This document shows, in pieces, positions 1 to 7,076 of a DNA stretch of 15,577 bases. The notes below the pieces were generated by a model that saw only the letters and a program-made list of their open reading frames with translations, ran no database searches and had not been told where the DNA came from. Both the position numbers and the translations under genes were made by a program. Each line of letters starts with the position of its first letter. Positions within the stretch are counted from its first letter, which is position 1. Origin of the DNA: Cyanobacteriota bacterium (GTDB lineage: Bacteria; Cyanobacteriota; Cyanobacteriia; Phormidesmidales; Phormidesmidaceae); the NCBI GenBank assembly GCA_027483425.1, contig JAIXUR010000500.1:1-15577 (forward strand), written 5' to 3'.

Positions 1-1
1 A

Positions 2-556
2 TTGGTCAAAGCCCTGGGCATTGCCATGCTGCTCGCCGCCATTAGCCCCACCCTAACGGCCCTGAGCCTCATGCCCTCCCTGGTTGTGATGGGCATCGGT
101 ACCGGGTTGTTTATGACCTACATTACTTCCCTAACCTTTGCTGATACCCGTGCTGACGAAAAGGCCGAAGCCAGAGGTGTGTACCGCCCCTTTCAGACCC
201 TGGGTGCCTCCCTGGGGCGAGGTATTTTAGGCACGCTGCTGGTCGGTCTAGCCTCGGTCAGAATTGTGGATGGCATCGTGGCCGAACTGGGCCAATCTGT
301 CGATCCTGCGGTGCGCCGCCACGCGATTCGATCGCTCCAGGTCTCGATCCAAACCATGCGCCGCAGCGATCGCAGCGCTATCTTTGCCGACCTGCCCGAG
401 CGCATTCGACCGGCCCTCGACACCATTTTGCAAACCGCCGCCGTTGAGGCGATGCAAGATACCCTCTGGATCATTCTAGGGCTCTGTTTGCTGTGTTTTG
501 GGCTTTCGTTTTTGCTGCCCAAAACAGCCAAAAAGCTCGAAGCTCCGATTGAGTAA
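2..556 (+). CDS. MFS transporter, C-terminal fragment (DHA2/EmrB-QacA-like)
   Basis: The gene enters from outside the window, so only the last 184 residues are visible and no start codon can be assigned. Seen: hydrophobic helices at about residues 4-20 and 25-40, a soluble stretch with DTRADEKAEARGVYRPFQTLG, a helix at about 66-85, a polar loop of about 65 residues, and a last helix (WIILGLCLLCFGLSFLL) followed by a short charged tail. Known: major facilitator proton antiporters of the 14-helix DHA2 group have this type of C-terminal half with a long loop before the last helix. Inferred: an inner-membrane exporter for drugs or small molecules; the substrate cannot be told. The next gene starts 65 bp later on the same strand, so they may be co-transcribed. 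An MFS transporter of another subfamily is the main alternative. Confidence 0.72.
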   Translation: MVKALGIAMLLAAISPTLTALSLMPSLVVMGIGTGLFMTYITSLTFADTRADEKAEARGVYRPFQTLGASLGRGILGTLLVGLASVRIVDGIVAELGQSVDPAVRRHAIRSLQVSIQTMRRSDRSAIFADLPERIRPALDTILQTAAVEAMQDTLWIILGLCLLCFGLSFLLPKTAKKLEAPIE

Positions 557-621
557 TATTGAGTCCATGCCGTCTGCGTCCCGTCGTACCCTGAGGTCAA
601 GCCATCGGCCATGCTCTGCCC

Positions 622-1179
622 ATGAAACCCACCCACACCTCCGCAACCCTGCCCCTAGCGGTAGACTTTTTTCCCGCCGACGGCCCCCAGCGCCCTGGAC
701 AGATTGGCCTCACCATTGCCCCCGGTCGGCGGGATGAAGACCGTCAGACCCGGTGGCAGCGAGACCTACAGGCCGATTTAGCTCGACTCAAAACCCACTA
801 CGGCGTCGATCGGCTGGTCTGCCTGCTGGGGGCTGAAGAACTGGCTGGGTTGGGCATTGCGACCCTGCTGGCCGAGGCCGAGGCCCTGGGCCTGGCCACA
901 GAAAACCTGCCCATCGTAGACGACGACCTGCCCACTTCCCTCGAAGCCTTCACGGCCCTGGTCGATCGCATTCTGGCCGCTACCGCAGCGGGTGAAACCG
1001 TAGTCGTGCACTGCCGGGGCGGGACTGGGCGCACGGGCACGGTGGTGGCCGCCTGCCTGGTTAGGCTGGGCTATAGCGCCGAGGATGCGATCGCTACGGT
1101 ACAGCAGGTGCGATCGGGTGCCCTCGGGGTGGCGGCCCAGCGCGAGTTCATCCACCGCTTTGCGGCTGACCAGGTTTAG
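622..1179 (+). CDS. Cysteine-dependent protein phosphatase, CDKN3/dual-specificity-like
   Basis: A 185-residue soluble protein. The phosphatase P-loop is complete: HCRGGTGRTG at residues 130-139, with nucleophile Cys131 and phosphate-binding Arg137 (the C-x5-R signature), preceded by a beta strand (ETVVV). Upstream, PIVDDDLPT (about 98-106) sits where the general-acid Asp loop of tyrosine and dual-specificity phosphatases is expected. The middle section (RLVCLLGAEELAGLGI) matches the CDKN3-like bacterial members. Known: the family removes phosphate from Tyr or Ser/Thr via a cysteinyl-phosphate intermediate. Inferred: a cytoplasmic phosphatase; the substrate is unknown and neither neighbour suggests one. 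ATG 622 was chosen because it gives a plain N-terminus before the conserved part. It follows the transporter on the same strand and converges with the DUF29 gene, with only 32 bp between the two stops. Confidence 0.8.
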   Translation: MKPTHTSATLPLAVDFFPADGPQRPGQIGLTIAPGRRDEDRQTRWQRDLQADLARLKTHYGVDRLVCLLGAEELAGLGIATLLAEAEALGLATENLPIVDDDLPTSLEAFTALVDRILAATAAGETVVVHCRGGTGRTGTVVAACLVRLGYSAEDAIATVQQVRSGALGVAAQREFIHRFAADQV

Positions 1180-1211
1180 TAGGATGGCCACTCTCGATTC
1201 AGTCTGCGGCT

Positions 1212-1679
1212 TCAACCCGGCAAAAAAATAGGGTCGAGAACATGTTCCCCAGAGAAGGGCGGCCGCACGGGAATCTGATCGCCAGACAACGAACTTTTCT
1301 GGAGGACTTGAGTTCTGGCCTTGGCGTAAAATTCTGGGAATAGTTCCTGAATCAAGGGTCTAAGGCTAGGGCTGTCCTCTAGCAAGAGCTCTAACTGGCT
1401 GCGCTGCTCGATGATGGTGTTTCGCCAGCCGCGCGAATTTTGGAGTTTTTCGGTCTCCCAGAACATGAGTTTTAGCAGGTGCTCAATAATGACCAGTAGA
1501 CGGCTTTTGAGTTCTTTTTTCTCGCTGCGGCCCATGCTGTCAATTTCTTCGATTAAGTTTTCCCAGTCCACCTGCTCTAGGTCTCGATGCTTCAGCGCTT
1601 GCACAGTCTCCTGGATCCAACGATAAAAATCCTGGTCGTAGAGGCTGAGCTTATTCTCTGACGCTGCTGGAGACGGCAT
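1212..1679 (-). CDS. DUF29 domain protein
   Basis: A 155-residue soluble protein of the DUF29 family, common and often multicopy in cyanobacteria; its biochemical function is unknown. Conserved features seen: LYDQDFYRWIQETVQALKHR near the N-terminus, DWENLIEEIDSMGRSEKKEL, the basic/aromatic helix ending in LLKLMFWE, and the closing motif HVLDPIFLPG. The frame extends 12 codons further to a TTG at 1715, but a TATAAT box at 1707-1712 would put transcription start downstream of that TTG, so ATG 1679 is preferred. Base composition is visibly more AT-rich than the phosphatase next to it. It lies between the stops of the phosphatase and dnaB, with its own promoter. No membrane segment or signal peptide is seen. 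Confidence 0.82.
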   Translation of the reverse strand: MPSPAASENKLSLYDQDFYRWIQETVQALKHRDLEQVDWENLIEEIDSMGRSEKKELKSRLLVIIEHLLKLMFWETEKLQNSRGWRNTIIEQRSQLELLLEDSPSLRPLIQELFPEFYAKARTQVLQKSSLSGDQIPVRPPFSGEHVLDPIFLPG

Positions 1680-1706
1680 GGGTTTAGTGCAGGGTGGATT
1701 GTATGG

Positions 1707-1712
1707 ATTATA
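1707..1712 (-). promoter_or_regulatory. Candidate -10 box (TATAAT) for the DUF29 gene
   Basis: On the minus strand the sequence reads GTTTGTATAATCC, a perfect match to the sigma-70 -10 consensus, 27 bases before ATG 1679. No convincing -35 box is seen: CTATTG, 16 bases upstream, is a poor match. Inferred from consensus and position only. Confidence 0.42.
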
Positions 1713-1774
1713 CAAACTTCCGCCAGACCAATAGGGTTGAGATCATCCTGTTAGTCTGGAGCCGGGTTTGATCG

Positions 1775-4700
1775 TCAAACCCCAGGGCTGGCCAGGTTGC
1801 GAAAGCGGGTAAACTGTGGCTCAAACAGCAGCTTGATGGTGCCGGTGGGGCCGTTGCGGTGCTTGGTGATGATGATCTCGGCAATGCCGCGATCGGGGGT
1901 GTCGGGGTCGTAGTACTCTTCGCGGTAGAGCATCATAATCAGGTCGGCGTCCTGTTCAATCGCACCCGAGTTGTGGGATACCATGCCGTCTGCTAGCCAA
2001 GAGGCTGGCCCTGGCACAGTTAGATCGTACACAGGTGCCTCCCCCACAGGCTCGATGGAAAGCACCTGGTCCCAAAAGATATCCGCAGCCACAATCTCTT
2101 TGAGCGCTTGGTTCTGCAAAATTTCAGCGTAGCTCAGCAAAGTCTGTCGCGAAGGAGAGAATTTAAAGTGTGCAGCCCCCCCATAGGATGTGCCCCTTAA
2201 CGTGGCCATTTGACGCTGACTGATCCCTTGATCTTTCATATCTACCTTGACCCGTTCGAAGACTTCCCTGGGTAGGGTATCTCGGTTAGGGTTGGGAACT
2301 ATGGTCTCAAGTTTGCGCTGCAAAGCCACTGCGGGGTCTACCCTGGGGCCAAAGGCACCCACCTGCCTTAAAAACTTCAGTTGGTTGACACTACCCTGAA
2401 CGTTGACGGTAAAACATTGGCTGGGTTGCCAACCCACCGAGGCCCAAATACCCAACCTCAGCAGTAAGGCCGCAACATCTCGCGCTAAGCCTTCACTACT
2501 GGTCGAGAAAAAGACAGCATCTCCCCCTCTGCCCTGACGAACTGAAATACAACCGTCAGTTGCCCACAGGTGTCTGAGCAGCAGACTAATCTGTTGATTT
2601 GAAAGCCGGAATATCTGGCCCGGAATGCGCTTTTCCCTAGAGGGCTGGTTGAAGATACCGAGCTGTCGGAGCCAAAGGTTCACCCCAGTCGGGTGCCAGC
2701 GATTGCCGTTGCCAGATATCAAAAGCTGATGCCATTGGCCTCTGCCTTTGTACCGCTTAACCTCACAGTTAAACGCTTGCTCAGCGGCTAATTTAACGAT
2801 TTGGCTATTCTCTTCTGAGGCCGTTGTGTAGCGCAGCGGCTGCCCTTTCAGGTAGCTGCCATCGCCGATGAGCTGTCCCAACAAGGCTAGTTTCAAATCG
2901 GGCCAGGTCTCGACGTCCGCTGGTTCGGGCAAATGCTGAGCGATAGCAATGCGGTTGCCCTCTTTTAAATCCTGCAGGCGCTGCCAGCCGTCGAGGGTAT
3001 AGAGTCGATGCTTTTCGGTGGCTCGAATTTTACGTCCGCTAGCGGTAGTTAATTCATAAACGGGGCGAGTACCCACTGACCAAATTAAATCTGCATGGGC
3101 TCGAGTCAGCTTGCCTTGGTCATCTAGACTCACTACCTCCGGTTGGGTACCCACTAAATCTTGGATCGGTACCCGCCGTCCGTCGGCAAGGACGACCAGC
3201 GTATCTCCGGTAACGCATTCCCTCAAATCACTCATCATCGGACGTTTGTTGGTGCGTGATTCGACCCCCCGACTGAGCTGGGACAGGGCAATGATCGGGA
3301 CGTTGAGCTCGCGGGCTAGGCCCTTGAGCGATCGCGTCATCTTCGACAGCTCCTGCACCCGGTTGTCGCCGCCGCCCTCCATTAGCTGGAGATAGTCGAT
3401 CAAAATGAGGCCCAGGGCCCCCCCCTGCTCGGCCTGGAGGCGGCGGCACCGCGAGCGGATTTCGCTGACCGAGATGCTGGGGGTGTCGTCGATAAAGATC
3501 GGCATTTGGGACAGGATGCTGATGGCGTGACCCAGCTTTTCCCACTCGTTTTGGGCGATCCGCCCGGTGCGCAGACGGCTGCTTTCCATCTCCACTTCGC
3601 TGGAGAGGAGGCGGTAGACCAGCTGCACCTTCGACATTTCCAGACTGTAGATCGCCACTGGCAGCTTTTGGATGGCCGCGATATTGCGGGCGATATTCAG
3701 CACAAAGCTGGTGTTGTGGACGCAGATATCGTTGGCGACAAAGTTGTGGGTCTGAGGGATGGTGAGGTCGTAGACCTGCTTCAACCCCTGAGGGTCGATC
3801 GCAACGATTTCATCCCAGTAGACATCACTGGTGGCGATGGACTGAAGCTCTTCGTGCCCTAGGGCGGTGGCCAGGGCAAAGAGGCGATCGCGCGTGGGTG
3901 CCCGCTTACCGGCATGGATGTTGCTAGTGTTCTGGAATCCGGCTTGGGTGGCCAGGGCCGCCCAAGATTCATCGCCCTTGGCCGCCCGGACTGTCTCCCA
4001 TACCTCGATGGGAATGAGGTCGCGGTTGGTCTGGTAGCGGCGGTTGGCCAGGGCCGCCTCGACCTTGGCCAGGGCGGCTTCTTTGCCAAAAATGCCAATC
4101 TCGCTGATTAAGGTTTTGATGGAGCGTGCATCGGTGATATCGAGCTGCCAAGCGGAGCGGCGGCCATCCAAGTATTTGACCGATCGCGCCTTCAGATGGG
4201 CCAAAATGCCAAAGCGCAGCAGCAGGTGCTGGATCTGGTGAGCTAGGGTTTTGCTAACGGTGGCGAAGCCTAGCTGAGCTTGTCCAGAGGCCAGCACGGT
4301 AGCCCAGCCATCGGTCGAGAAAAGACGGTTTAAGAAGAGGGCCAGCTGCGATCGCTGGAGCCGAAAAATCGCCGCCGGAATTGTTTTTCCATGGGCTGAT
4401 TTTCCCCAGATGCCTTGGTTCTGGAGCCAGAGCGTCAGGCTGTTTGGGCTCATCCAGCGGATGGTGGCGAGGCCACCGGGGGCGAGGGTCTCGGGGGAGA
4501 CCTGGAGCAGTTGGCACAGTTTCTCGAAGGTGTCTAGGTCGGGCGCACAGGTGCCCTGCTGCCATAGGGTCACCAATCCAGGGGATACCCCTAGGGCTTG
4601 GGCAAACCAGCGGGCAGATCGATGCTCAGCGGGATCGCTCCGCCCGCTGGCCTCGTCGATCAACTGCCGCAGCGATCGCCCAAAGGTTTGGCGGGCTTGC

Positions 4701-5884
4701 TGCACATAGTCACTGTCGGAGGTGACATAGAAGGTTGGAGTGCGGGTGTCCTGGCATGTTTCTTCGCGCACCTTCACCCCTGGAAATTGCCGGGCCGCGG
4801 CGGTGAAATCGGCCTGGATAGATGGGTTCTCGTTGGTGAACTGGGGAGAGGTGCCGGTCAGACAGCCATCGCCGATCAGGTAGGCCAGCAGCTTAACCTG
4901 GTGATCTGGCAGGGTCTCGGTGCCAAACACCGGTAGGGTTCTAGGCACCGCAATTTTCTGCCCCACGGCCAGCTCGGCCAGGGGTTGCCAGCCCTGAATG
5001 GTTAGATAGGGATGGGTCAGGGTGGTCTCGATTTCTCGCCCTGAACGGGTTCTGACCCTAAATACTGGCTTGTGGCCATCGTCGACGTAGGCGCTGGGCT
5101 GAGTGAGCTTCAAGCGCCAGTCGGGGCCTAGGGTGAGTAGGGAGGCAGACTTCTGTTGGTAAATGTCGCCGATGGTTTGAAGGCTGCCGTCGGCCACCAC
5201 AATCTGGGCATCGGCACTGAGGCACTTGCCCATTGACGGTCTCGCAGCGGCAATAATCAGGTCAGAGCGCTGAAAACCCTGGGTCATGGCATCTAGGTCG
5301 TAGAAGCCACAGGGAATGCCGGGCAGTACCACCCCGAGCGATCGCTGCTCAATCTCGGAAAAGGTGTCAATCAAAATATCTGAGGTGGCCGTTAACCCCC
5401 CCTGGGGCCTCACCTGGGTAATGCCAAACAGCTTCTGCTCTGACTGATCCAGCACATTCTCGAGGGGCAGGGTGGTGTCGTAGCCGAGCTGGGCGATGTC
5501 ACCGCCGGTTTGAATCAGCAGGCGGCGGGTGTACTTATCCATCACCAGGGCCGCGTACTGGTCGATGTTGGCCGCACTGATGGTGCGATCGACCAGCTGG
5601 GCCAGGCGGGTTTGGCCGCCCACCTGCTCCAGCTTGCCGTTGTCCTTGAGCCAGACGGCGATCGTCATCAGATCGGTGGGCTGTCCCTTGGCGTGCAGGG
5701 CCAGGGCACCCCGGTACATGTCTCGGTGGGTGCCGATGTAGAAGGCGTCGGGGGTCAGAATCTCCATCACCCGGCCAATGGCCTCGGGGTCGAGCAAGAT
5801 GCCGCCCAGAATGGCCTCTTCGGCCTCAATGTTCTGGGGTGGCAAGCGATCGCTGACCGCATCAAACTTGAGATTTTGAACCAT
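1775..5884 (-). CDS. dnaB: Replicative DNA helicase DnaB precursor with two inteins
   Basis: DnaB unwinds DNA 5'->3' as a hexamer at the replication fork and works with primase. The precursor is 1369 residues. Extein parts are residues 1-220, 725-889 and 1306-1369, totalling 449 residues, the normal cyanobacterial DnaB length. Seen: the N-terminal domain begins at LPPQNIEAEEAILGG (residue about 14); Walker A is ARPSMGK plus TSF, split by intein 1; Walker B region is LGLILIDYLQLM; motif LSRGVESRTNKRPMMSDLRE plus SGAIEQDADLIMMLYR is split by intein 2; the C-terminus is TKHRNGPTGTIKL...FTRF. The frame is open for 46 more codons upstream (to 6022), but that stretch is not DnaB-like, so ATG 5884 (MVQNLKFDAV) is chosen. 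Neither extein is functional until both inteins splice out, as the ATPase site itself is interrupted. No rplI is adjacent; the upstream gene is divergent. Confidence 0.96.
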   Translation of the reverse strand: MVQNLKFDAVSDRLPPQNIEAEEAILGGILLDPEAIGRVMEILTPDAFYIGTHRDMYRGALALHAKGQPTDLMTIAVWLKDNGKLEQVGGQTRLAQLVDRTISAANIDQYAALVMDKYTRRLLIQTGGDIAQLGYDTTLPLENVLDQSEQKLFGITQVRPQGGLTATSDILIDTFSEIEQRSLGVVLPGIPCGFYDLDAMTQGFQRSDLIIAAARPSMGKCLSADAQIVVADGSLQTIGDIYQQKSASLLTLGPDWRLKLTQPSAYVDDGHKPVFRVRTRSGREIETTLTHPYLTIQGWQPLAELAVGQKIAVPRTLPVFGTETLPDHQVKLLAYLIGDGCLTGTSPQFTNENPSIQADFTAAARQFPGVKVREETCQDTRTPTFYVTSDSDYVQQARQTFGRSLRQLIDEASGRSDPAEHRSARWFAQALGVSPGLVTLWQQGTCAPDLDTFEKLCQLLQVSPETLAPGGLATIRWMSPNSLTLWLQNQGIWGKSAHGKTIPAAIFRLQRSQLALFLNRLFSTDGWATVLASGQAQLGFATVSKTLAHQIQHLLLRFGILAHLKARSVKYLDGRRSAWQLDITDARSIKTLISEIGIFGKEAALAKVEAALANRRYQTNRDLIPIEVWETVRAAKGDESWAALATQAGFQNTSNIHAGKRAPTRDRLFALATALGHEELQSIATSDVYWDEIVAIDPQGLKQVYDLTIPQTHNFVANDICVHNTSFVLNIARNIAAIQKLPVAIYSLEMSKVQLVYRLLSSEVEMESSRLRTGRIAQNEWEKLGHAISILSQMPIFIDDTPSISVSEIRSRCRRLQAEQGGALGLILIDYLQLMEGGGDNRVQELSKMTRSLKGLARELNVPIIALSQLSRGVESRTNKRPMMSDLRECVTGDTLVVLADGRRVPIQDLVGTQPEVVSLDDQGKLTRAHADLIWSVGTRPVYELTTASGRKIRATEKHRLYTLDGWQRLQDLKEGNRIAIAQHLPEPADVETWPDLKLALLGQLIGDGSYLKGQPLRYTTASEENSQIVKLAAEQAFNCEVKRYKGRGQWHQLLISGNGNRWHPTGVNLWLRQLGIFNQPSREKRIPGQIFRLSNQQISLLLRHLWATDGCISVRQGRGGDAVFFSTSSEGLARDVAALLLRLGIWASVGWQPSQCFTVNVQGSVNQLKFLRQVGAFGPRVDPAVALQRKLETIVPNPNRDTLPREVFERVKVDMKDQGISQRQMATLRGTSYGGAAHFKFSPSRQTLLSYAEILQNQALKEIVAADIFWDQVLSIEPVGEAPVYDLTVPGPASWLADGMVSHNSGAIEQDADLIMMLYREEYYDPDTPDRGIAEIIITKHRNGPTGTIKLLFEPQFTRFRNLASPGV
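1970..3217 (-). mobile_element. DnaB intein 2 (416 aa) with LAGLIDADG endonuclease
   Basis: In-frame intein between Glu889 and Ser1306 of the precursor, within DLRE/SGAIEQDAD. Splicing motifs in intein numbering: block A CVTGDTLVVLADG with Cys1; block B ATEKH with His70; block F FWDQVLSI...VYDLTVPG (381-403); block G WLADGMVSHN with His415 and Asn416; the +1 nucleophile is Ser. Endonuclease motifs are LLGQLIGDG at 112-120 and HLWATDG at 216-222, 102 residues apart, the normal LAGLIDADG spacing. A helical segment before block F (ISQRQMATLRGTS, SPSRQTLLSYAEIL) resembles the corresponding segment of intein 1. GC is visibly lower than in the flanking exteins (about 45-50% in the lines counted) and no GCGATCGC site is present, suggesting more recent transfer. 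It looks active for splicing and probably for homing. Confidence 0.92.
3713..5224 (-). mobile_element. DnaB intein 1 (504 aa) with LAGLIDADG endonuclease and HTH insert
   Basis: In-frame protein-splicing element between Lys220 and Thr725 of the precursor, inside Walker A (PSMGK/T). Splicing motifs in intein numbering: block A CLSADAQIVVADG with Cys1; block B TLTH with His71; block F YWDEIVAI...VYDLTIP (469-490); block G HNFVANDICVHN with His503 and Asn504; the +1 nucleophile is Thr. LAGLIDADG motifs with their acidic residues are at 112-120 (LLAYLIGDG) and 301-306 (LFSTDG). Between them, about residues 172-257 have no counterpart in intein 2, and 203-248 resemble an XRE-type helix-turn-helix. 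A second helical DNA-binding-like segment (TSNIHAGKRAPTRDRLFALA) lies near 433-452. Everything needed for splicing and homing looks intact. Base composition matches the host and it contains three GCGATCGC sites. Confidence 0.93.
4481..4618 (-). other. XRE-like helix-turn-helix domain inside intein 1
   Basis: Intein 1 residues 203-248 read as five short helices in the pattern of XRE/HTH_3 domains: RWFAQALGVSPGLVTLWQQG (with ALGVS, the turn, then the recognition-helix segment PGLVTLWQQG), followed by PDLDTFEKLCQLLQVSPETL, the usual tail of that fold. It sits between the two LAGLIDADG motifs and has no counterpart in intein 2. Assigned by pattern only; the fold was not modelled. Confidence 0.62.
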
Positions 5885-6027
5885 GTGAGATTTGGGGCCC
5901 CGGGGGATTGGATTAGTCTTAATTGTGCTCCAAACCCGCCATCCTTGGGGCCGCCTGCCCAAACTATCCCGAACTATCTCGCACCGGCCCGGAGGGGGAT
6001 CCAGCCGGGGCGAAATGCCCAAGGTTT

Positions 6028-6064
6028 TGCAGATTGGCGTTGCAGATTGGCTGTGCAGATTGCC
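6028..6064. repeat. 13-bp tandem repeat, three copies
   Basis: TGCAGATTGGC occurs at 6028 and 6041 and again as TGCAGATTGCC at 6054, a period of exactly 13 bp. It lies in the 293-bp gap between the divergent dnaB and glycosyltransferase starts. Further right the octamer CTAGGTCA appears at 6110 and 6131. The rest of the gap shows no convincing promoter or gene; GGGGCCCC lies in the dnaB leader at about 5895. Confidence 0.7.
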
Positions 6065-6177
6065 CCCGTCGCGGCGGCGACCTTAACCCCAGTCGCTCAA
6101 ATGGGCAAGCTAGGTCAGGACGTGCCTGGCCTAGGTCATGGGGGCTAGGCATGTCCCCCGCCTAATGCCCCGGATCT

Positions 6178-7071
6178 GTGGAACCTATGCTTGACCCGTG
6201 CCCCACTATCATCCCTGAGCTCATCTCTGAGCTGAGTCGCCGAGCCGATCGGCCTTCGGTCTCGATTGTGGCCAGCGATCTATCCAGCCAGGGTGCTGGG
6301 CGCTGGGGCGGCGCGGTGCGGCCATTTTTGCTGGGGCAGGCGCTGCAGCGGCTGGGCTACCCGGTCGAAATTGTGGGATTTTCAGCCGAGGGCGATCGCC
6401 CCAGTCCGGCCACCGATATTCCCCTCCAGGTCATTCCCGCCGCCGCGAATCGCCTCGGCCCCTCGGCGATCGGGGCTCTCTTTCACCACCTCAGCCGCCA
6501 GCCCAAGGGCAACATTGTCTACGCCTACAAGCTCAAGCCCAGCAGCTTTGGCCTCGCCCTGCTGCACCGCCTACGCCGCCGTGGCCCCCTCGTTCTCGAC
6601 ATTGACGATTGGGAGCTGAGCTGGCACGGGGGAGACCGCTACCGCTATTGTCCGTCACCCAAACAACGACTGCGGGATCTGGTGCAGCCCGAGGGGGCCC
6701 TGCGTAATCCCGATCATCCCCTCTATCTAAAGTGGCTGGAGGGCTGGGTCTCCCAGGCGGATCTGGTCACCACCCACAACCGCTTTCTCCAGCAGCGCTT
6801 TGGCGGCGTGATCATTCCCAACGGCAAAGATACCGACCTGTTTGATCCCGATCGCTACTCCCCAGCGGCCAGCCGCGCCGCCTACGGCCTCAGCCCCTAC
6901 CGGGTGTTGATGTTTCCCGGTGCGCCACGGCCCTACAGGCGACAGCCTGCACCAGGCCTTCCAGCAAACCCTCCCCCGGTACAACCGGGTTTCTGTACCA
7001 ACGTTCTAGAGCCAGGCATCCACTTATTTTTTATCCACTTTTTTGATCAACTACCCGTGATGGAGGCGTAA
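6178..7071 (+). pseudogene. Truncated GT4-type glycosyltransferase (N-terminal half only)
   Basis: The frame encodes 297 residues from a GTG; ATG 6187 is an equally good start. The first about 254 residues look like the acceptor-binding half of a GT4 (GT-B fold) enzyme: SVSIVASDLSSQGAGRWGGA, LLGQALQRLGYPVEIVGF, the VLDIDDWE motif (about 139-146), ADLVTTHNRFLQQRFGG, IIPNGKDTDLFDP, and VLMFPGAPRPYR. Known: GT4 enzymes are usually near 400 residues, with the nucleotide-sugar-binding Rossmann domain and EX7E motif starting just after this point. Here that half is missing; from about 6940 the sequence becomes low-complexity and stops after 43 unrelated residues. Inferred: a deletion removed the catalytic donor domain, so the product is almost certainly inactive. 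It heads a row of sugar-transferase genes on the same strand. Confidence 0.75.
6938..7009 (+). pseudogene. Possible C-terminal remnant of a lost gene
   Basis: In a frame different from the truncated GT4, bases 6938-7009 read GDSLHQAFQQTLPRYNRV and five more residues, then TAG. This looks more protein-like than the GT4 frame over the same bases and may be the tail of a second gene joined here by deletion. The family is not recognised. The stretch after it (7010-7061) is AT-rich with a short repeat of ATCCACTT followed by a T-run, at 7018 and 7033. Confidence 0.3.
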
Positions 7072-7076
7072 ACCGA

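Noticed and set aside
1212..1715. DUF29 start at TTG 1715
   Set aside because: The TATAAT box at 1707-1712 lies downstream of that codon, and the DUF29 homology begins after ATG 1679.
5885..6022. Upstream extension of the dnaB frame by 46 codons
   Set aside because: The extra residues are not DnaB-like; ATG 5884 gives a standard N-terminus just before LPPQNIEAEEAILGG.
5510..6148. Plus-strand open frame of 212 codons
   Set aside because: Lies antisense to the conserved dnaB N-terminal domain; composition is typical of a shadow frame in GC-rich DNA.
6900..7009. Simple frameshift that would restore the GT4 gene
   Set aside because: The alternative frame gives only 23 residues before a stop and shows no donor-domain or EX7E motif, so sequence is missing and not merely shifted.
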